35,726 nucleotides of DNA. Source: Caulobacteraceae bacterium (GTDB lineage: Bacteria > Pseudomonadota > Alphaproteobacteria > Caulobacterales > Caulobacteraceae). Below are positions 1 through 8,671 of this stretch, piece after piece. The stretch spans positions 1 through 35,726 of the forward strand of contig JANWHQ010000130.1 in NCBI GenBank assembly GCA_025450315.1. The letters run 5' to 3'. A program made the translations under genes and the position numbers. A model generated the notes under the pieces. That model was not told where the DNA came from. It ran no database searches and was given only the letters and a program-made list of their open reading frames with translations. The stretch's first letter is position 1, and each line of letters starts with the position of its first letter.

Positions 1-1499
1 AGGCCTTCCAGCAGGCCGACGGCACCACCAGCCGCAAGTACGGCGGCACGGGCCTGGGCCTCTCGATCAGCCGCGAGATCACCCGCATGCTGGGCGGCGA
101 GCTGATGGTGCGCAGCCGGCCCGGCTCCGGCTCGATCTTCACCCTCTATGTGCCGCTGAACTTCAGCCCGCAGGCCCAGCCCCAGGGCCAGCCCCGGCCG
201 CAGACGGCCCTGGTGCGGACCTTCGCGCCGGGCGCCCTGCAGAGCGAGAATGCCGAGCTGGTCGTCGACGACCGCGACGAGGTCAAGCCGGACGACGCGG
301 TGGTGCTGATCGTCGAGGACGACCCGCGCTTCGCCTCCATCCTGCTGCAGCTGGTGCGCGACTCCGGCTTCAAGGGCGTGGTCACCGGCGAGGGGGTCGC
401 CGCGCCCGGCCTGGCGCGCCGGTTCGGGCCCGAGGCGATCATGCTCGACATCGGCCTGCCGGACATGGACGGCTTGGCCCTGCTCGATCTTCTGAAGCGC
501 ACGCCCGAGACCCGGCACATCCCCGTGCACGTGATCTCGGCGGACGACCAGCGGGGCCTCGGCCTTTCGATGGGCGCCTTCGGCTTCACCTCCAAGCCGG
601 TGGAGCGCGACGCGGTGCTCTCGACCCTGGAGGAGGTGAAGAGCTTCGTCGCCCGCCGGGAGCGCAAGATCACCCTGGTCGGCCAGGAGGGCGAGGCGTG
701 CGAGACCCTGCGCCAGTGCTTCGGGGTGCTGGAGCGGTCTCCCGACTTCGCCAAGCTGGTCTCCCGGTCCGCCAAGCAGCGGCCGGACGCCCTGGTGCTG
801 GAGATCGGCGCCGCGCCCACGGCCGAGGTGATCGAGGCGCTGAAGGCCGACGCCGACCTCTCGCCGGTGGTGATCTACGCGCCCGCGGAGTTGGAGCCGG
901 ACGAGGATCGCCGGCTCAGGCTGGCGGTGTTCGGCGGCCTGATCCGCCTGGCCCGCACGCCCGAGCAGCTGATCGACCAGACGGCCATGCTGCTGCACGC
1001 GCCGATGACCGGCCTGCCCGGCCCCGCCCGGGCCAGGCTGGCCCAGAGCAAGCACGCCGACCCGGTGCTGGCCGGACGCACAGTGGTGGTCATCGACGAC
1101 GACATCCGCAACATCTTCTCGCTCGCCAGCGCGCTGGAGGAATACGGCATCAACATGCGCTACGCCGAAAGCGGCCGCGCGGGGCTGGACCTCCTGAAGG
1201 TCACGCCGGACGTCGACGCCATGCTGGTGGACATCATGATGCCGGACATGGACGGCTATGAAACCATCCGCGAGGTGCGCGCGCTTGAGCAGTTTGCGGA
1301 GCTTCCGATCGTGGCGGTCACGGCCAAGGCGATGAAGGGCGACCGGCAGAAATGCATCCAGGCGGGCGCCTCGGACTATGTGTCCAAGCCCGTCGACATC
1401 GACCAGCTGATCTCGGTCCTGAGGGTGGCGATCCGGCGGGCCGACGCCGTGCGCCTGGCGTCGGACAACATCGTGAGCCTGATGCCCCAGGCGAGCTGA
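1..1499 (+). CDS. Hybrid histidine kinase, 3' part (HATPase end plus three receiver-like domains)
   Basis: The gene is cut by the window start; its frame begins at base 3. The first about 30 residues hold the G2 box GTGLGL and end of a HATPase_c domain, so the dimerisation and sensor parts lie upstream. Three receiver-like modules follow. The first has the phospho-acceptor Asp in IMLDIGLP (codon 447-449). The second (about 665-1000) is degenerate: the matching strand reads ALVLEIG, with Glu (codon 801-803) in place of Asp. The third is a canonical receiver with an IDDD acidic pocket, Asp in VDIMMPDMDG (codon 1230-1232) and the SKP lysine motif. The protein is probably a cytoplasmic-facing phosphorelay kinase. 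It stops four bases before the next kinase gene, so the two are likely co-transcribed and may act in one relay. The signal sensed cannot be told from this fragment. Confidence 0.92.
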   Translation, partial: AFQQADGTTSRKYGGTGLGLSISREITRMLGGELMVRSRPGSGSIFTLYVPLNFSPQAQPQGQPRPQTALVRTFAPGALQSENAELVVDDRDEVKPDDAVVLIVEDDPRFASILLQLVRDSGFKGVVTGEGVAAPGLARRFGPEAIMLDIGLPDMDGLALLDLLKRTPETRHIPVHVISADDQRGLGLSMGAFGFTSKPVERDAVLSTLEEVKSFVARRERKITLVGQEGEACETLRQCFGVLERSPDFAKLVSRSAKQRPDALVLEIGAAPTAEVIEALKADADLSPVVIYAPAELEPDEDRRLRLAVFGGLIRLARTPEQLIDQTAMLLHAPMTGLPGPARARLAQSKHADPVLAGRTVVVIDDDIRNIFSLASALEEYGINMRYAESGRAGLDLLKVTPDVDAMLVDIMMPDMDGYETIREVRALEQFAELPIVAVTAKAMKGDRQKCIQAGASDYVSKPVDIDQLISVLRVAIRRADAVRLASDNIVSLMPQAS

Positions 1500-1503
1500 A
1501 CGG

Positions 1504-3666
1504 ATGGCGCGCGAACGAGCCAGGAACGATCTTCCGGCGGCGTCCGGGTTCTTCGCGGATCCCCGCGCGGAACTCGGCCCGCTGCGCGGACGGGTCCTGA
1601 TCGTCGACGACGACGAGCGCAACCTGTTCGCCGCCACCAGCGCCCTGGAGGAGCTGGGTCACGAGATCGTCCTGGCCCGCTCGGGCGAAGAGGCGCTCAA
1701 GCGGCTGCTGCACGAGGACTTCGCGGTCATCCTGCTGGACCTGCACATGCCCGGCATGGATGGCTACGAGACCGCCGGATTCATCCGCCAGCGGCGCAAG
1801 ACCAGCCACATCCCGATCGTCTTCCTGACCGCGGTGTTCCGCGACGAGGCGCACCTGTTCCAGGCCTATTCGGCCGGCGCGGTGGACGTGGTGTTCAAGC
1901 CGATCGACCCGTTCATCCTGCGCTCCAAGGTGCAGGTGCTGATCGACCTGCACATGAAGACCGTGGAGGTGCAGCGCCAGGGGGCCCACCGCGAGCGGCT
2001 GCTGGCCGAGAACGCCCGGGTCCACAAGGAGAAGCTCGAGGCCGAACAGGCCCTGCGCCGCAGCGAGGAGCGCCAGCAGGCCATCCTGAAGAGCCTGCCG
2101 ATCGTCTTCCATTCCCGCTCGATGGAGCCGCCCTACCGGCCGCTGTTCCTCAGCGGCAACGTGGAGGCCCTGACCGGCTTCACGCCCGAGGACTTCCTGG
2201 CCGAGGCCGACTTCGGCTCCAGCCGCATCCATCCGGACGACCTGGAGACCCTGGTCCAGGCCGTGGCCGGCGCCGCCCAGCGCGGCGGGTATTCCTGCGA
2301 GTTCCGCTGGCGCTGCGCCGACGGCGAATACCGCCGCTTCCTCGACCAGGGGATCCTGGCTCCGCCCGCCCTGGGCGGCCCGGGCGAGGTCATCGGCGCC
2401 CTGCTCGACGTCACCGAGCGCCACTCGCTGGAGGAGCAGCTGGCCCAGGCCCGCAAGATGGAGTCGGTCGGCCAGCTCACCGGCGGGGTGGCGCACGACT
2501 TCAACAACCTGCTCACCGTCATCATCGGCAACCTGGACCTGCTGGCCCGCCGCCCGGGCCACGACGAGCGCACCGAGCGCCAGCTGACCGCCATGCGCTA
2601 CGCCGCCGACCGCGGCCGCAGCCTGACGCGCCAGCTCCTGGCCTTCTCGCGGCGCCAGCACCTGTCGCCGGTGACGCTGGACGTGAACGCCCTGATCATC
2701 AACTTCTCCTCGCTGCTGAAGCAGGCGGTGGGCGATGCGGTGACGGTCGAGCTGGACCTCGCCGACGTCCAGCTCAAGGCCCATGTCGACGCCGCCCAGC
2801 TGGAGACCGCGCTGCTGAATCTGGCGGTCAACGCCCGGGACGCCATGCCGCAGGGCGGCCGGCTGACCATCCGCACCCGCCTGATGGACCGGCCCCTGGG
2901 CGTGCGCGCCTCCGGCCACGACGGGCCGGGTCCGTGGATCGGGGTCGAGGTGACCGACACCGGGGTCGGCATTCCGTCCTCGGCGCTGGAGCGCATCTTC
3001 GAGCCGTTCTTCACCACCAAGGACGTGGGCAAGGGCTCGGGCCTTGGCCTGTCGCAGGTCTATGGCTTCGTCCAGCAGTCGGGCGGATACATCACCGTCG
3101 ACAGCGAGCCCGCCAAGGGCTCGAGCTTCCGCCTGATGCTGAAGATGTCCGATCGGGAGCTGGAGCTCGCGCCGGAGGCGGCGCAGCAGGGCGCGCCGGC
3201 GTCCGGCAGCGGGCGGGTGCTGGTGGTCGAGGACGATCCCCAGGTGCTGGCGGTCACCGTCCAGGTGCTGCGCGAACTGGGCTACGAGGTGGTCACCGCC
3301 GCCAACGCCCAGGCGGCGATGGAACGCCTGGAGGCGGGCGAGCCGGTGGACCTGCTGTTCTCGGACGTGGTGATGCCGGGCGGGTGCAACGGCGTGGAGC
3401 TGGCCCGGCGGGCCACCGCCATGCGGCCGAACCTGAAGGTGCTGCTGAGCTCCGGCTATGTGGGCGAGGCGGCGGCCATGGCGGCGGAGGCCTTCGAGCT
3501 GATCGACAAGCCCTACGAGCAGGCGAGCCTGGCCGCCCGGCTGGCGCAGCTGCTGGGCGACGGGGCTTCCGGCCGCAAGCGCAAGCCGGCCTCGCCCGGA
3601 CGGAGCCGCGGCGGGGGCGCCGGCGGGGACCACGCGCCCCGGGCGCAGCGGGCCCAGGTCTCCTGA
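1504..3666 (+). CDS. Hybrid histidine kinase, REC-PAS-HisKA-HATPase-REC
   Basis: A 720-residue soluble kinase with no membrane segment. Domains in order: receiver (about 30-148, acidic pocket D35-D37, phospho-acceptor D79 in [12 protein letters not shown]); a linker likely to be coiled coil (150-195); PAS fold (about 195-305); HisKA with H331 in [11 protein letters not shown]; HATPase_c with N box [11 protein letters not shown] (about 440), G1 DTGVGIP and G2 GSGLGL (about 511); and a C-terminal receiver (about 571-685) with D621 in [10 protein letters not shown]. The H box HDFNN and the receiver reading VVMPG are typical of the HWE/HisKA hybrid kinases common in alphaproteobacteria. With receivers at both ends, it can take phosphate from another kinase and pass it on. 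It starts four bases after the upstream hybrid kinase. No cognate DNA-binding regulator is adjacent; the next gene is a pilus gene after a 149-base gap. Confidence 0.93.
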   Translation: MARERARNDLPAASGFFADPRAELGPLRGRVLIVDDDERNLFAATSALEELGHEIVLARSGEEALKRLLHEDFAVILLDLHMPGMDGYETAGFIRQRRKTSHIPIVFLTAVFRDEAHLFQAYSAGAVDVVFKPIDPFILRSKVQVLIDLHMKTVEVQRQGAHRERLLAENARVHKEKLEAEQALRRSEERQQAILKSLPIVFHSRSMEPPYRPLFLSGNVEALTGFTPEDFLAEADFGSSRIHPDDLETLVQAVAGAAQRGGYSCEFRWRCADGEYRRFLDQGILAPPALGGPGEVIGALLDVTERHSLEEQLAQARKMESVGQLTGGVAHDFNNLLTVIIGNLDLLARRPGHDERTERQLTAMRYAADRGRSLTRQLLAFSRRQHLSPVTLDVNALIINFSSLLKQAVGDAVTVELDLADVQLKAHVDAAQLETALLNLAVNARDAMPQGGRLTIRTRLMDRPLGVRASGHDGPGPWIGVEVTDTGVGIPSSALERIFEPFFTTKDVGKGSGLGLSQVYGFVQQSGGYITVDSEPAKGSSFRLMLKMSDRELELAPEAAQQGAPASGSGRVLVVEDDPQVLAVTVQVLRELGYEVVTAANAQAAMERLEAGEPVDLLFSDVVMPGGCNGVELARRATAMRPNLKVLLSSGYVGEAAAMAAEAFELIDKPYEQASLAARLAQLLGDGASGRKRKPASPGRSRGGGAGGDHAPRAQRAQVS

Positions 3667-3670
3667 CTCC

Positions 3671-3692
3671 CCGGATCAGGGCCCCGATCCGG
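3671..3692 (+). terminator. GC-rich hairpin after the kinase gene
   Basis: A perfect 7-bp inverted repeat (CCGGATC / GATCCGG) with an 8-base loop sits five bases after the kinase stop codon. There is no T-run after it, so it is not a classic intrinsic terminator; it may act as a weak or Rho-assisted end, or protect the 3' end of the mRNA. Confidence 0.25.
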
Positions 3693-3705
3693 CAGGGTTG
3701 CGAGG

Positions 3706-3760
3706 CGATTTACGGTTTAAATCGATTTACCCAAAGTATTAAGCGCACCGAAATCTGACG
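3706..3760 (+). promoter_or_regulatory. AT-rich putative promoter/operator upstream of cpaB
   Basis: This is the most A+T-rich stretch in the first 10 kb. It contains a perfect 12-bp palindrome TAAATCGATTTA (3718-3729) and two direct copies of CGATTTAC (3706-3713 and 3723-3730) spaced 17 bp apart. It lies about 60-110 bases before cpaB, at the start of the six-gene pilus operon. The spacing of the repeats fits a regulator binding on one DNA face, or a promoter overlapped by an operator. In Caulobacter the pil/cpa genes are controlled by CtrA (TTAA-N7-TTAA), but only poor half-matches to that motif are seen here. Confidence 0.4.
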
Positions 3761-3815
3761 CAGGCACAGTAGCGCTCGAACGAGAGGCCGCTGGATAGTC
3801 AGGCGGGGGCGCTAA

Positions 3816-4712
3816 ATGCGTGTAGCCACGATCGCGAGTTTGGCCGCTTCGGCGGTCCTGGGGCTGGGGGCGCTGCTCGTCGCCCGGGCCTGGCTGCCCA
3901 ATCCGCAGCCCAAGGGCGCCGCCCTCAGGCCGGTCGCCGTGCAAGGCGTGCCGGTGGTGCTGGCGGCCGGTCCGATCGCCTATGGCGCCAAGCTCCAGGC
4001 CAAGGACCTGACGGTGGCCAATCTGCCGCGCGACGCCGCGCCCGTGGGCGCCTACAGCAACGTCGCCCAGGTGCTGAAGGTCGACGCCGGCGGGGCCCCG
4101 GTGGCCCTGACCGCCATGTCGCCGCGCGAGCCGGTGCTGCCCGAGAAGCTGAGCGGGGCCGGCGCCCGTCCGACCCTGGCGGCGCAGATCAGCGACGGCA
4201 TGCGCGCCTACACCATCGGCGTCACCGACGTCGCCGGCGGCGGCGGCCACATCCTGCCGGGCGACCACGTGGACGTGGTCCTGACCCGCGATGTCGGCGT
4301 CAACTACCAGACCGGTGCGAAGGGCCACTTCGTCTCCGACCTGGTGATCCAGAACGTGCGGGTGCTGGGCATGGACCTGAACGCCGATCCCAACTCCACC
4401 AAGCCCGCCGTCGCCCACACCGCGACGCTGGAAGTGACCGCCCAGGACGCCGAGCGCCTGGCCCTGTCCGCCCAGGCCGGGAGCCTGTCGCTGGCGCTGC
4501 GCCGCACCGGCTCGGTCGAGCTGCAGCCGGTCCGCGCCGTCGGCCAGGCCGACCTCGGCCCGACCGGGCTCCCCGGCCCGCGCGCCATTCCCGTCCGGCA
4601 TAACCGGCCAGCCCGTCCGACCGCCCCCGCGGGCGTCGGGGTGCTGGTGATCAACGGCGAGACGGCCTCCAAGGTCGACGTGCCCTCCGAGCACTTCAAC
4701 GCCGGCGCCTGA
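3816..4712 (+). CDS. cpaB: Flp/Tad pilus assembly protein CpaB (RcpC)
   Basis: A 298-residue protein with one N-terminal membrane anchor (about 4-27), followed by an SAF-type domain (about 43-110) and an RcpC/CpaB domain that includes GDHVDVVLTRDV (about 149-160). CpaB proteins are periplasmic components of the tight-adherence pilus machine thought to work with the secretin. It is the first gene of a same-strand run in the order B, C, E, F, TadB, TadC, and ends 14 bases before cpaC. The start is an ATG after a purine-rich GGCGGGGGC stretch. Because pilA and cpaA, which normally come before cpaB in Caulobacter, are absent, the promoter of this operon must lie in the preceding AT-rich gap. Confidence 0.9.
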   Translation: MRVATIASLAASAVLGLGALLVARAWLPNPQPKGAALRPVAVQGVPVVLAAGPIAYGAKLQAKDLTVANLPRDAAPVGAYSNVAQVLKVDAGGAPVALTAMSPREPVLPEKLSGAGARPTLAAQISDGMRAYTIGVTDVAGGGGHILPGDHVDVVLTRDVGVNYQTGAKGHFVSDLVIQNVRVLGMDLNADPNSTKPAVAHTATLEVTAQDAERLALSAQAGSLSLALRRTGSVELQPVRAVGQADLGPTGLPGPRAIPVRHNRPARPTAPAGVGVLVINGETASKVDVPSEHFNAGA

Positions 4713-4726
4713 GCAAGGTCCTGAAC

Positions 4727-6076
4727 ATGGTTCGCAAGACTTCCTCCCTGCGGGGCGCCGCGCGCCTCGCCTTCGCCTCGGCCCTGGCGCTGGCGGCGCT
4801 GGCCCCGGCGGCCGCCTCCGCCCAGATCGCCACGGCCCAGCCCGCCGTCGCCCAGACCCTGACGGTGGCCAAGGACAAGTCGGTGGCCTTCCGCCTGGAA
4901 TACCCGGTGGGCGAGATCGTGGTGGCCTCTCCGGAGGTGCTGCAGCTGGTGGCCACCACCGACCAGAGCTTCTACGTCCGCGGCAAGGCGCTGGGGACCA
5001 CCAACCTGCTGGTCTATGACAAGCAGCACCGGCTGATCCAGGTGATCGACGTGCGGGTCGGCTACGACACCGAGTCGCTATCGTCCGACCTCGCCTTGGC
5101 CCTGCCCGGCGACCACATCACGGCGGTCAACTTCGCCGGCGGCGTGCTGCTGCGCGGCGAGGCCAAGTCCCTGAACGACGCCATGCGCGCCCAGGCCATC
5201 GCCGAGCGCTATGCGCCCAAGGCGGTGTCTTCGGAGGTGAAGGTCCGCGCGCTCGGCCAGGTGATGGTCGAGGTCCGCATCATCGAGGTGGATCGCACCG
5301 CGCTGAAGGACATCGGCATCGACTTCAACGCCCACAACACCTCGCACTTCAACCTGCTGAGCGGCAATGGCGGGCTGCTCGACGGCCAGACCCCGCAGGG
5401 GACCCTGAGCCTGTCGGGCACGATCAAGGGGGTGTCGGTCTCGGCGACCCTGAACGCGCTGGAGACCAAGGGGCTGGTCAAGACCCTGGCCAAGCCCAAC
5501 CTGATCGCCAAGTCGGGCGAGGAGGCCAGCTTCCTGGCTGGCGGCGAGTTCCCCTATCCGGTGCCCAACGGGCCCCAGGAGATCTCGATCGAGTTCAAGC
5601 CCTTCGGGGTGAAGCTGAACGTCACGCCGACCGTCGAGGACAACGGCGAGATCCAGCTCAAGGTCGCGCCGGAGGTCTCCGCCCTGGACGTGCACAACGA
5701 GCTGAACATCGGCGGCTTCACCATGCCGAGCCTCACCACCCGCCGGGCGTCCACGACGGTGGAGCTGCAGGACGGCCAGAGCTTCGCCATCGCCGGCCTG
5801 TTCCAGCAGGACTACTCCAACGCTGTGAACCAGATTCCGTGGGCCGGCGACGTTCCGGTGCTGGGCGCGCTGTTCCGCTCAACCAATTGGAAACGTGATC
5901 AGAGCGAACTGCTGATCATCGTCACGCCGCACATGATCGCCCCGGCCGAGAAGCTGGAGGACATTCCCACGCCCTTCGACTCCAAGGCCGAGCCGAGCCT
6001 CGCCGAGGAAGTCCTGATGGGCAAATCGCTCGACAAGCCCTTCGCCAAGCCCATCGACGCCAAGGGCGCTCCATGA
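4727..6076 (+). CDS. cpaC: Flp/Tad pilus outer-membrane secretin CpaC (RcpA)
   Basis: A 449-residue exported protein with a Sec signal peptide: basic MVRK, hydrophobic Ala/Leu core, predicted cleavage near AASA|Q (about residue 32). A pilus-secretin N-terminal domain (about 45-112) is followed by a BON-like domain (about 118-165). The secretin core (about 178-405) carries VMVEVRIIEVDR, the AKPNLIAKSGEEASFLAGGE segment and the C-terminal signature QIPWAGDVPVLGALFRS, then LLIIVTPHMI. The protein should form the multimeric outer-membrane channel through which the Flp pilus passes. Its last codons overlap the start of cpaE by four bases (ATGA). In Caulobacter cpaD, a pilotin-like lipoprotein gene, stands between cpaC and cpaE; here there is no room for it. 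Confidence 0.95.
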   Translation: MVRKTSSLRGAARLAFASALALAALAPAAASAQIATAQPAVAQTLTVAKDKSVAFRLEYPVGEIVVASPEVLQLVATTDQSFYVRGKALGTTNLLVYDKQHRLIQVIDVRVGYDTESLSSDLALALPGDHITAVNFAGGVLLRGEAKSLNDAMRAQAIAERYAPKAVSSEVKVRALGQVMVEVRIIEVDRTALKDIGIDFNAHNTSHFNLLSGNGGLLDGQTPQGTLSLSGTIKGVSVSATLNALETKGLVKTLAKPNLIAKSGEEASFLAGGEFPYPVPNGPQEISIEFKPFGVKLNVTPTVEDNGEIQLKVAPEVSALDVHNELNIGGFTMPSLTTRRASTTVELQDGQSFAIAGLFQQDYSNAVNQIPWAGDVPVLGALFRSTNWKRDQSELLIIVTPHMIAPAEKLEDIPTPFDSKAEPSLAEEVLMGKSLDKPFAKPIDAKGAP

Positions 6077-7248
6077 CCGCCACCGAGCTCGCGCGAAAGC
6101 GGGTTCTGGTTCTGGGTCCCGCGTTGAAGGCACTGGCCGAGCAGGCGCTGGAGGGCGCCCGGATCGAGACGGTGGAGACCGACCGCGCCAAGGCGCTGGA
6201 GGCCCTGCACCCGGGCCTGGACCTGATGCTGGTGGACGCCGACGCGGCCGGTCCGGACCTGACCCGCGAGGTGATCGAGGCCCTGGCCAATCGGCCGAAC
6301 GGTCCGGGCGTGCTCCTGATCGGGGCGCACCTGCCGGCGGCCCTGGTCCGCGCCCTCTTGAAGCTCGACCGCTCAGACGTCCTGGAGGCGCCGCTGGTCC
6401 CCGCCGAGCTGACCAAGGCGGCCGTGGCCGTGCTGGCGCGCCCCGCCGAAGAGGGCTCGGACCGCCCCTCCTGCCGCTGCTGGGCCGTGATGGGTTCGGT
6501 CGGCGGCTGCGGCGCCACCACCCTGGCCATCGAGCTGGCCGCCCTGCTGGCCAAGAAGGCCGCCAAGCCCGGCGCTGTGGCGCTGGTGGACCTGAACCTG
6601 GCCTATGGCGCCGCCCACGCCTACCTCGGCGGCGGGACCAACATGCGGCTGGGCGAAGCCTCGGGCTCGCCCGAGCGCATCGACGCGGCGATCCTGGCCG
6701 CCTTCGCCTACCGGGTGGACGCGGGCTTCGACCTGTTCGCCTCGCCGCGCGATCCCATGGCCTTCGACCGGGTCTCCTCCGCCGCCGTGCTGCGGGTGCT
6801 GGAGATGGCCTGCCAGAACTACCAGGCGGTGATCGTCGACCTGCCGCGCTTCCGCCACCCGTGGTCGCTGGACGTGCTGTCCGGGGCCGACGAGACCCTG
6901 ATCGTCTCGGAGCTGACGGTGCCGGCGCTGCTCTCGGCCCAGGCCTTCGCCAACGAGATCGAGGCCGATGCGCCCGGCGGCAGGAAACCCCGGCTGATCC
7001 TGAACCGCATGTCCAACCGGCCGTTCGGGCCCGCCCCCTCCCGGGCCGAGGCCGAGAAGGCCCTGGGCCGCAAGGTCGACGGCGCCATCACCTCCGATTG
7101 GGAGGCGGCCGCCTGTTCGGTGAACCTCGGCGGCCCGATCAGCCAGCACCGCCCCAAATCCAAGATCGTCAAGGACGTCGGCGCCATCATCGACCGGCTG
7201 ACCTTCGAGGCGAACCGTTCGACCGAACAGCTCCCGAGGATCGCCTGA
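6073..7248 (+). CDS. cpaE: Pilus assembly/localisation protein CpaE (TadZ-like, atypical ParA/MinD fold)
   Basis: A 391-residue protein. Residues 1-120 resemble an atypical receiver domain, and residues 136-370 a ParA/MinD-type P-loop domain. The P-loop position reads GSVGGCGATT (141-150), so the usual lysine of GKT is replaced by Ala. The switch region VDLNLAYGAAHAYLG and VIVDLPRF are recognisable. CpaE/TadZ proteins help place the pilus machine at the pole, and atypical P-loops are known in the family. It overlaps cpaC by four bases, and its stop overlaps the cpaF start (ATGA), so translation of the three genes is likely coupled. Identification rests on fold motifs and the operon order. Confidence 0.88.
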   Translation: MTATELARKRVLVLGPALKALAEQALEGARIETVETDRAKALEALHPGLDLMLVDADAAGPDLTREVIEALANRPNGPGVLLIGAHLPAALVRALLKLDRSDVLEAPLVPAELTKAAVAVLARPAEEGSDRPSCRCWAVMGSVGGCGATTLAIELAALLAKKAAKPGAVALVDLNLAYGAAHAYLGGGTNMRLGEASGSPERIDAAILAAFAYRVDAGFDLFASPRDPMAFDRVSSAAVLRVLEMACQNYQAVIVDLPRFRHPWSLDVLSGADETLIVSELTVPALLSAQAFANEIEADAPGGRKPRLILNRMSNRPFGPAPSRAEAEKALGRKVDGAITSDWEAAACSVNLGGPISQHRPKSKIVKDVGAIIDRLTFEANRSTEQLPRIA

Positions 7249-8666
7249 TGGCGCGTTTCAGCTTCCGCAAGCAGGCCGAGCCCGAGCCCGAGATCGAGGC
7301 CGTGGAGGTCGTCGAGGCGCCGCCGCCCGAGGCCAGGGCCTCCGCGCTGACCGGCATGGGCGTCGAGCCGCCGCCCGCGCCGCCGCATCCGCGCGACGAG
7401 CTGCTGGACATCCGCCTGAAGCTGCACTCGCGGCTGATCGACGAGCTCGACCTCTCCAAGCTCGACAAGCTGGACGAGAGCGAGCAGCGCCGGCAGGTGC
7501 GCAGCCTGGTCGCCGACTTCGCCCGCGACGAGCGCCTGGCGCTGAACGCCGGGGAGCTGGACCAGCTGGGCGCCTCGGTGTTCGACGAGATGACGGGCCT
7601 GGGGCCCATCGAGCCCCTGCTGCAGGACGACACCATCGCCGACATCCTGATCAACGGGCCCTACAAGGTGTTCGTCGAGCGTTTCGGCGAGCTGGAGCTG
7701 ACCCCGGTCCGGTTCCGCGACAACGACCACCTGCTGCGCATCGTCAACCGGATCGTGGCGGCGGTGGGCCGGCGCATCGACGAATCCTCCCCGATGGTGG
7801 ACGCGCGCCTGGCCGACGGCAGCCGCGTGAACGCCGCGATCAACCCCATCGCGCTGGACGGGGCGGCGGTGTCGATCCGGAAGTTCTCCAAGAAGCCCTA
7901 CAGCCTGGAGCGCCTGGTCGGCGTGGGCGCCATGCCCGCCTGCGTGGCCGAGTTCCTGGCCGGGGCGATCCGCAGCCGGGTGTCCACCGTGATCTCCGGC
8001 GGCACCGGCTCGGGCAAGACCACGCTGCTCAACGCGCTCTCGGCCGCCATCGGCCACAAGGAGCGCCTGATCACCATCGAGGACGCCGCCGAACTGCAGC
8101 TGCAGCAGCCGCACGTGGTGCGCCTGGAGACCCGGCCGCCGAACATCGAGGGCAAGGGCGAGATCCGCCAGCGCGAGCTGGTCAAGAACGCCCTGCGGAT
8201 GCGTCCGGACCGGGTGATCCTGGGGGAAGTCCGGGGCGAGGAAGCCTTCGACATGCTGCAGGCCATGAACACGGGCCACGAAGGCTCGATGGCCACCATC
8301 CACGCCAACAATCCGCGCGAGGCCGTCACCCGCCTGGAGCAGAGGGTCGCCAGGTCGTCCATGCGGCTGCCGGCGGAGGCCGTGCGCGGCCAGATCGCCT
8401 CGGCCGTCGGCATGATCGTGCAGGTCATGCGCCTGTCGGACGGCAAGCGCCGCCTGATCAGCGTGACCGAGATCACCGGCATGGAAGGCAATGTGGTGCA
8501 GATGCAGGAGATCTTCGCCTTCCACCGCCTGCGCACCGAGGCGGACGGCGCGGTGGTGGGCGAGTTCCGCGCCACCGGCATCCGGCCCAAGTGCCTGGAC
8601 GAGATGATCCGCCGCGGCCTGCACTTCGACACCGCCTACTTCGATCCGCACAAGTCGCTGGTGTAG
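7248..8666 (+). CDS. cpaF: Flp/Tad pilus assembly secretion ATPase CpaF (TadA)
   Basis: A 472-residue type II/IV secretion ATPase that powers pilus polymerisation at the inner-membrane base. The N-terminal 50 residues are Pro/Glu-rich and variable. The family core begins near residue 50 (RDELLDIRLKLHSRLIDELD). It contains Walker A GGTGSGKT (251-258), an Asp box ITIEDAAELQL (275-285), Walker B VILGEVRGEE (323-332) and a His box TGHEGSMATIHAN (342-354). The ATG at 7248 overlaps the cpaE stop and gives the expected family length; the reading frame stays open upstream to 6861, but that extension lies inside cpaE and looks non-coding. This is the most certain gene of the locus. Confidence 0.97.
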   Translation: MARFSFRKQAEPEPEIEAVEVVEAPPPEARASALTGMGVEPPPAPPHPRDELLDIRLKLHSRLIDELDLSKLDKLDESEQRRQVRSLVADFARDERLALNAGELDQLGASVFDEMTGLGPIEPLLQDDTIADILINGPYKVFVERFGELELTPVRFRDNDHLLRIVNRIVAAVGRRIDESSPMVDARLADGSRVNAAINPIALDGAAVSIRKFSKKPYSLERLVGVGAMPACVAEFLAGAIRSRVSTVISGGTGSGKTTLLNALSAAIGHKERLITIEDAAELQLQQPHVVRLETRPPNIEGKGEIRQRELVKNALRMRPDRVILGEVRGEEAFDMLQAMNTGHEGSMATIHANNPREAVTRLEQRVARSSMRLPAEAVRGQIASAVGMIVQVMRLSDGKRRLISVTEITGMEGNVVQMQEIFAFHRLRTEADGAVVGEFRATGIRPKCLDEMIRRGLHFDTAYFDPHKSLV

Positions 8667-8671
8667 CCGCC

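Noticed and set aside
1318..3633. A long open frame of 771 codons on the minus strand
   Set aside because: It lies opposite a hybrid kinase with every expected motif. Its product is a low-complexity mix of Ala, Gly, Arg, His and Gln, as produced by antisense reading of GC-rich genes.
3718..3745. A CtrA binding site (TTAA-N7-TTAA) upstream of cpaB
   Set aside because: Only weak half-site matches with wrong spacing are present, so I describe the palindrome and repeats without naming the regulator.
3667..3815. A search for a small pilin gene (pilA) before cpaB
   Set aside because: The gap is 149 bases, has no Flp pilin-like open frame and is AT-rich, fitting a promoter.
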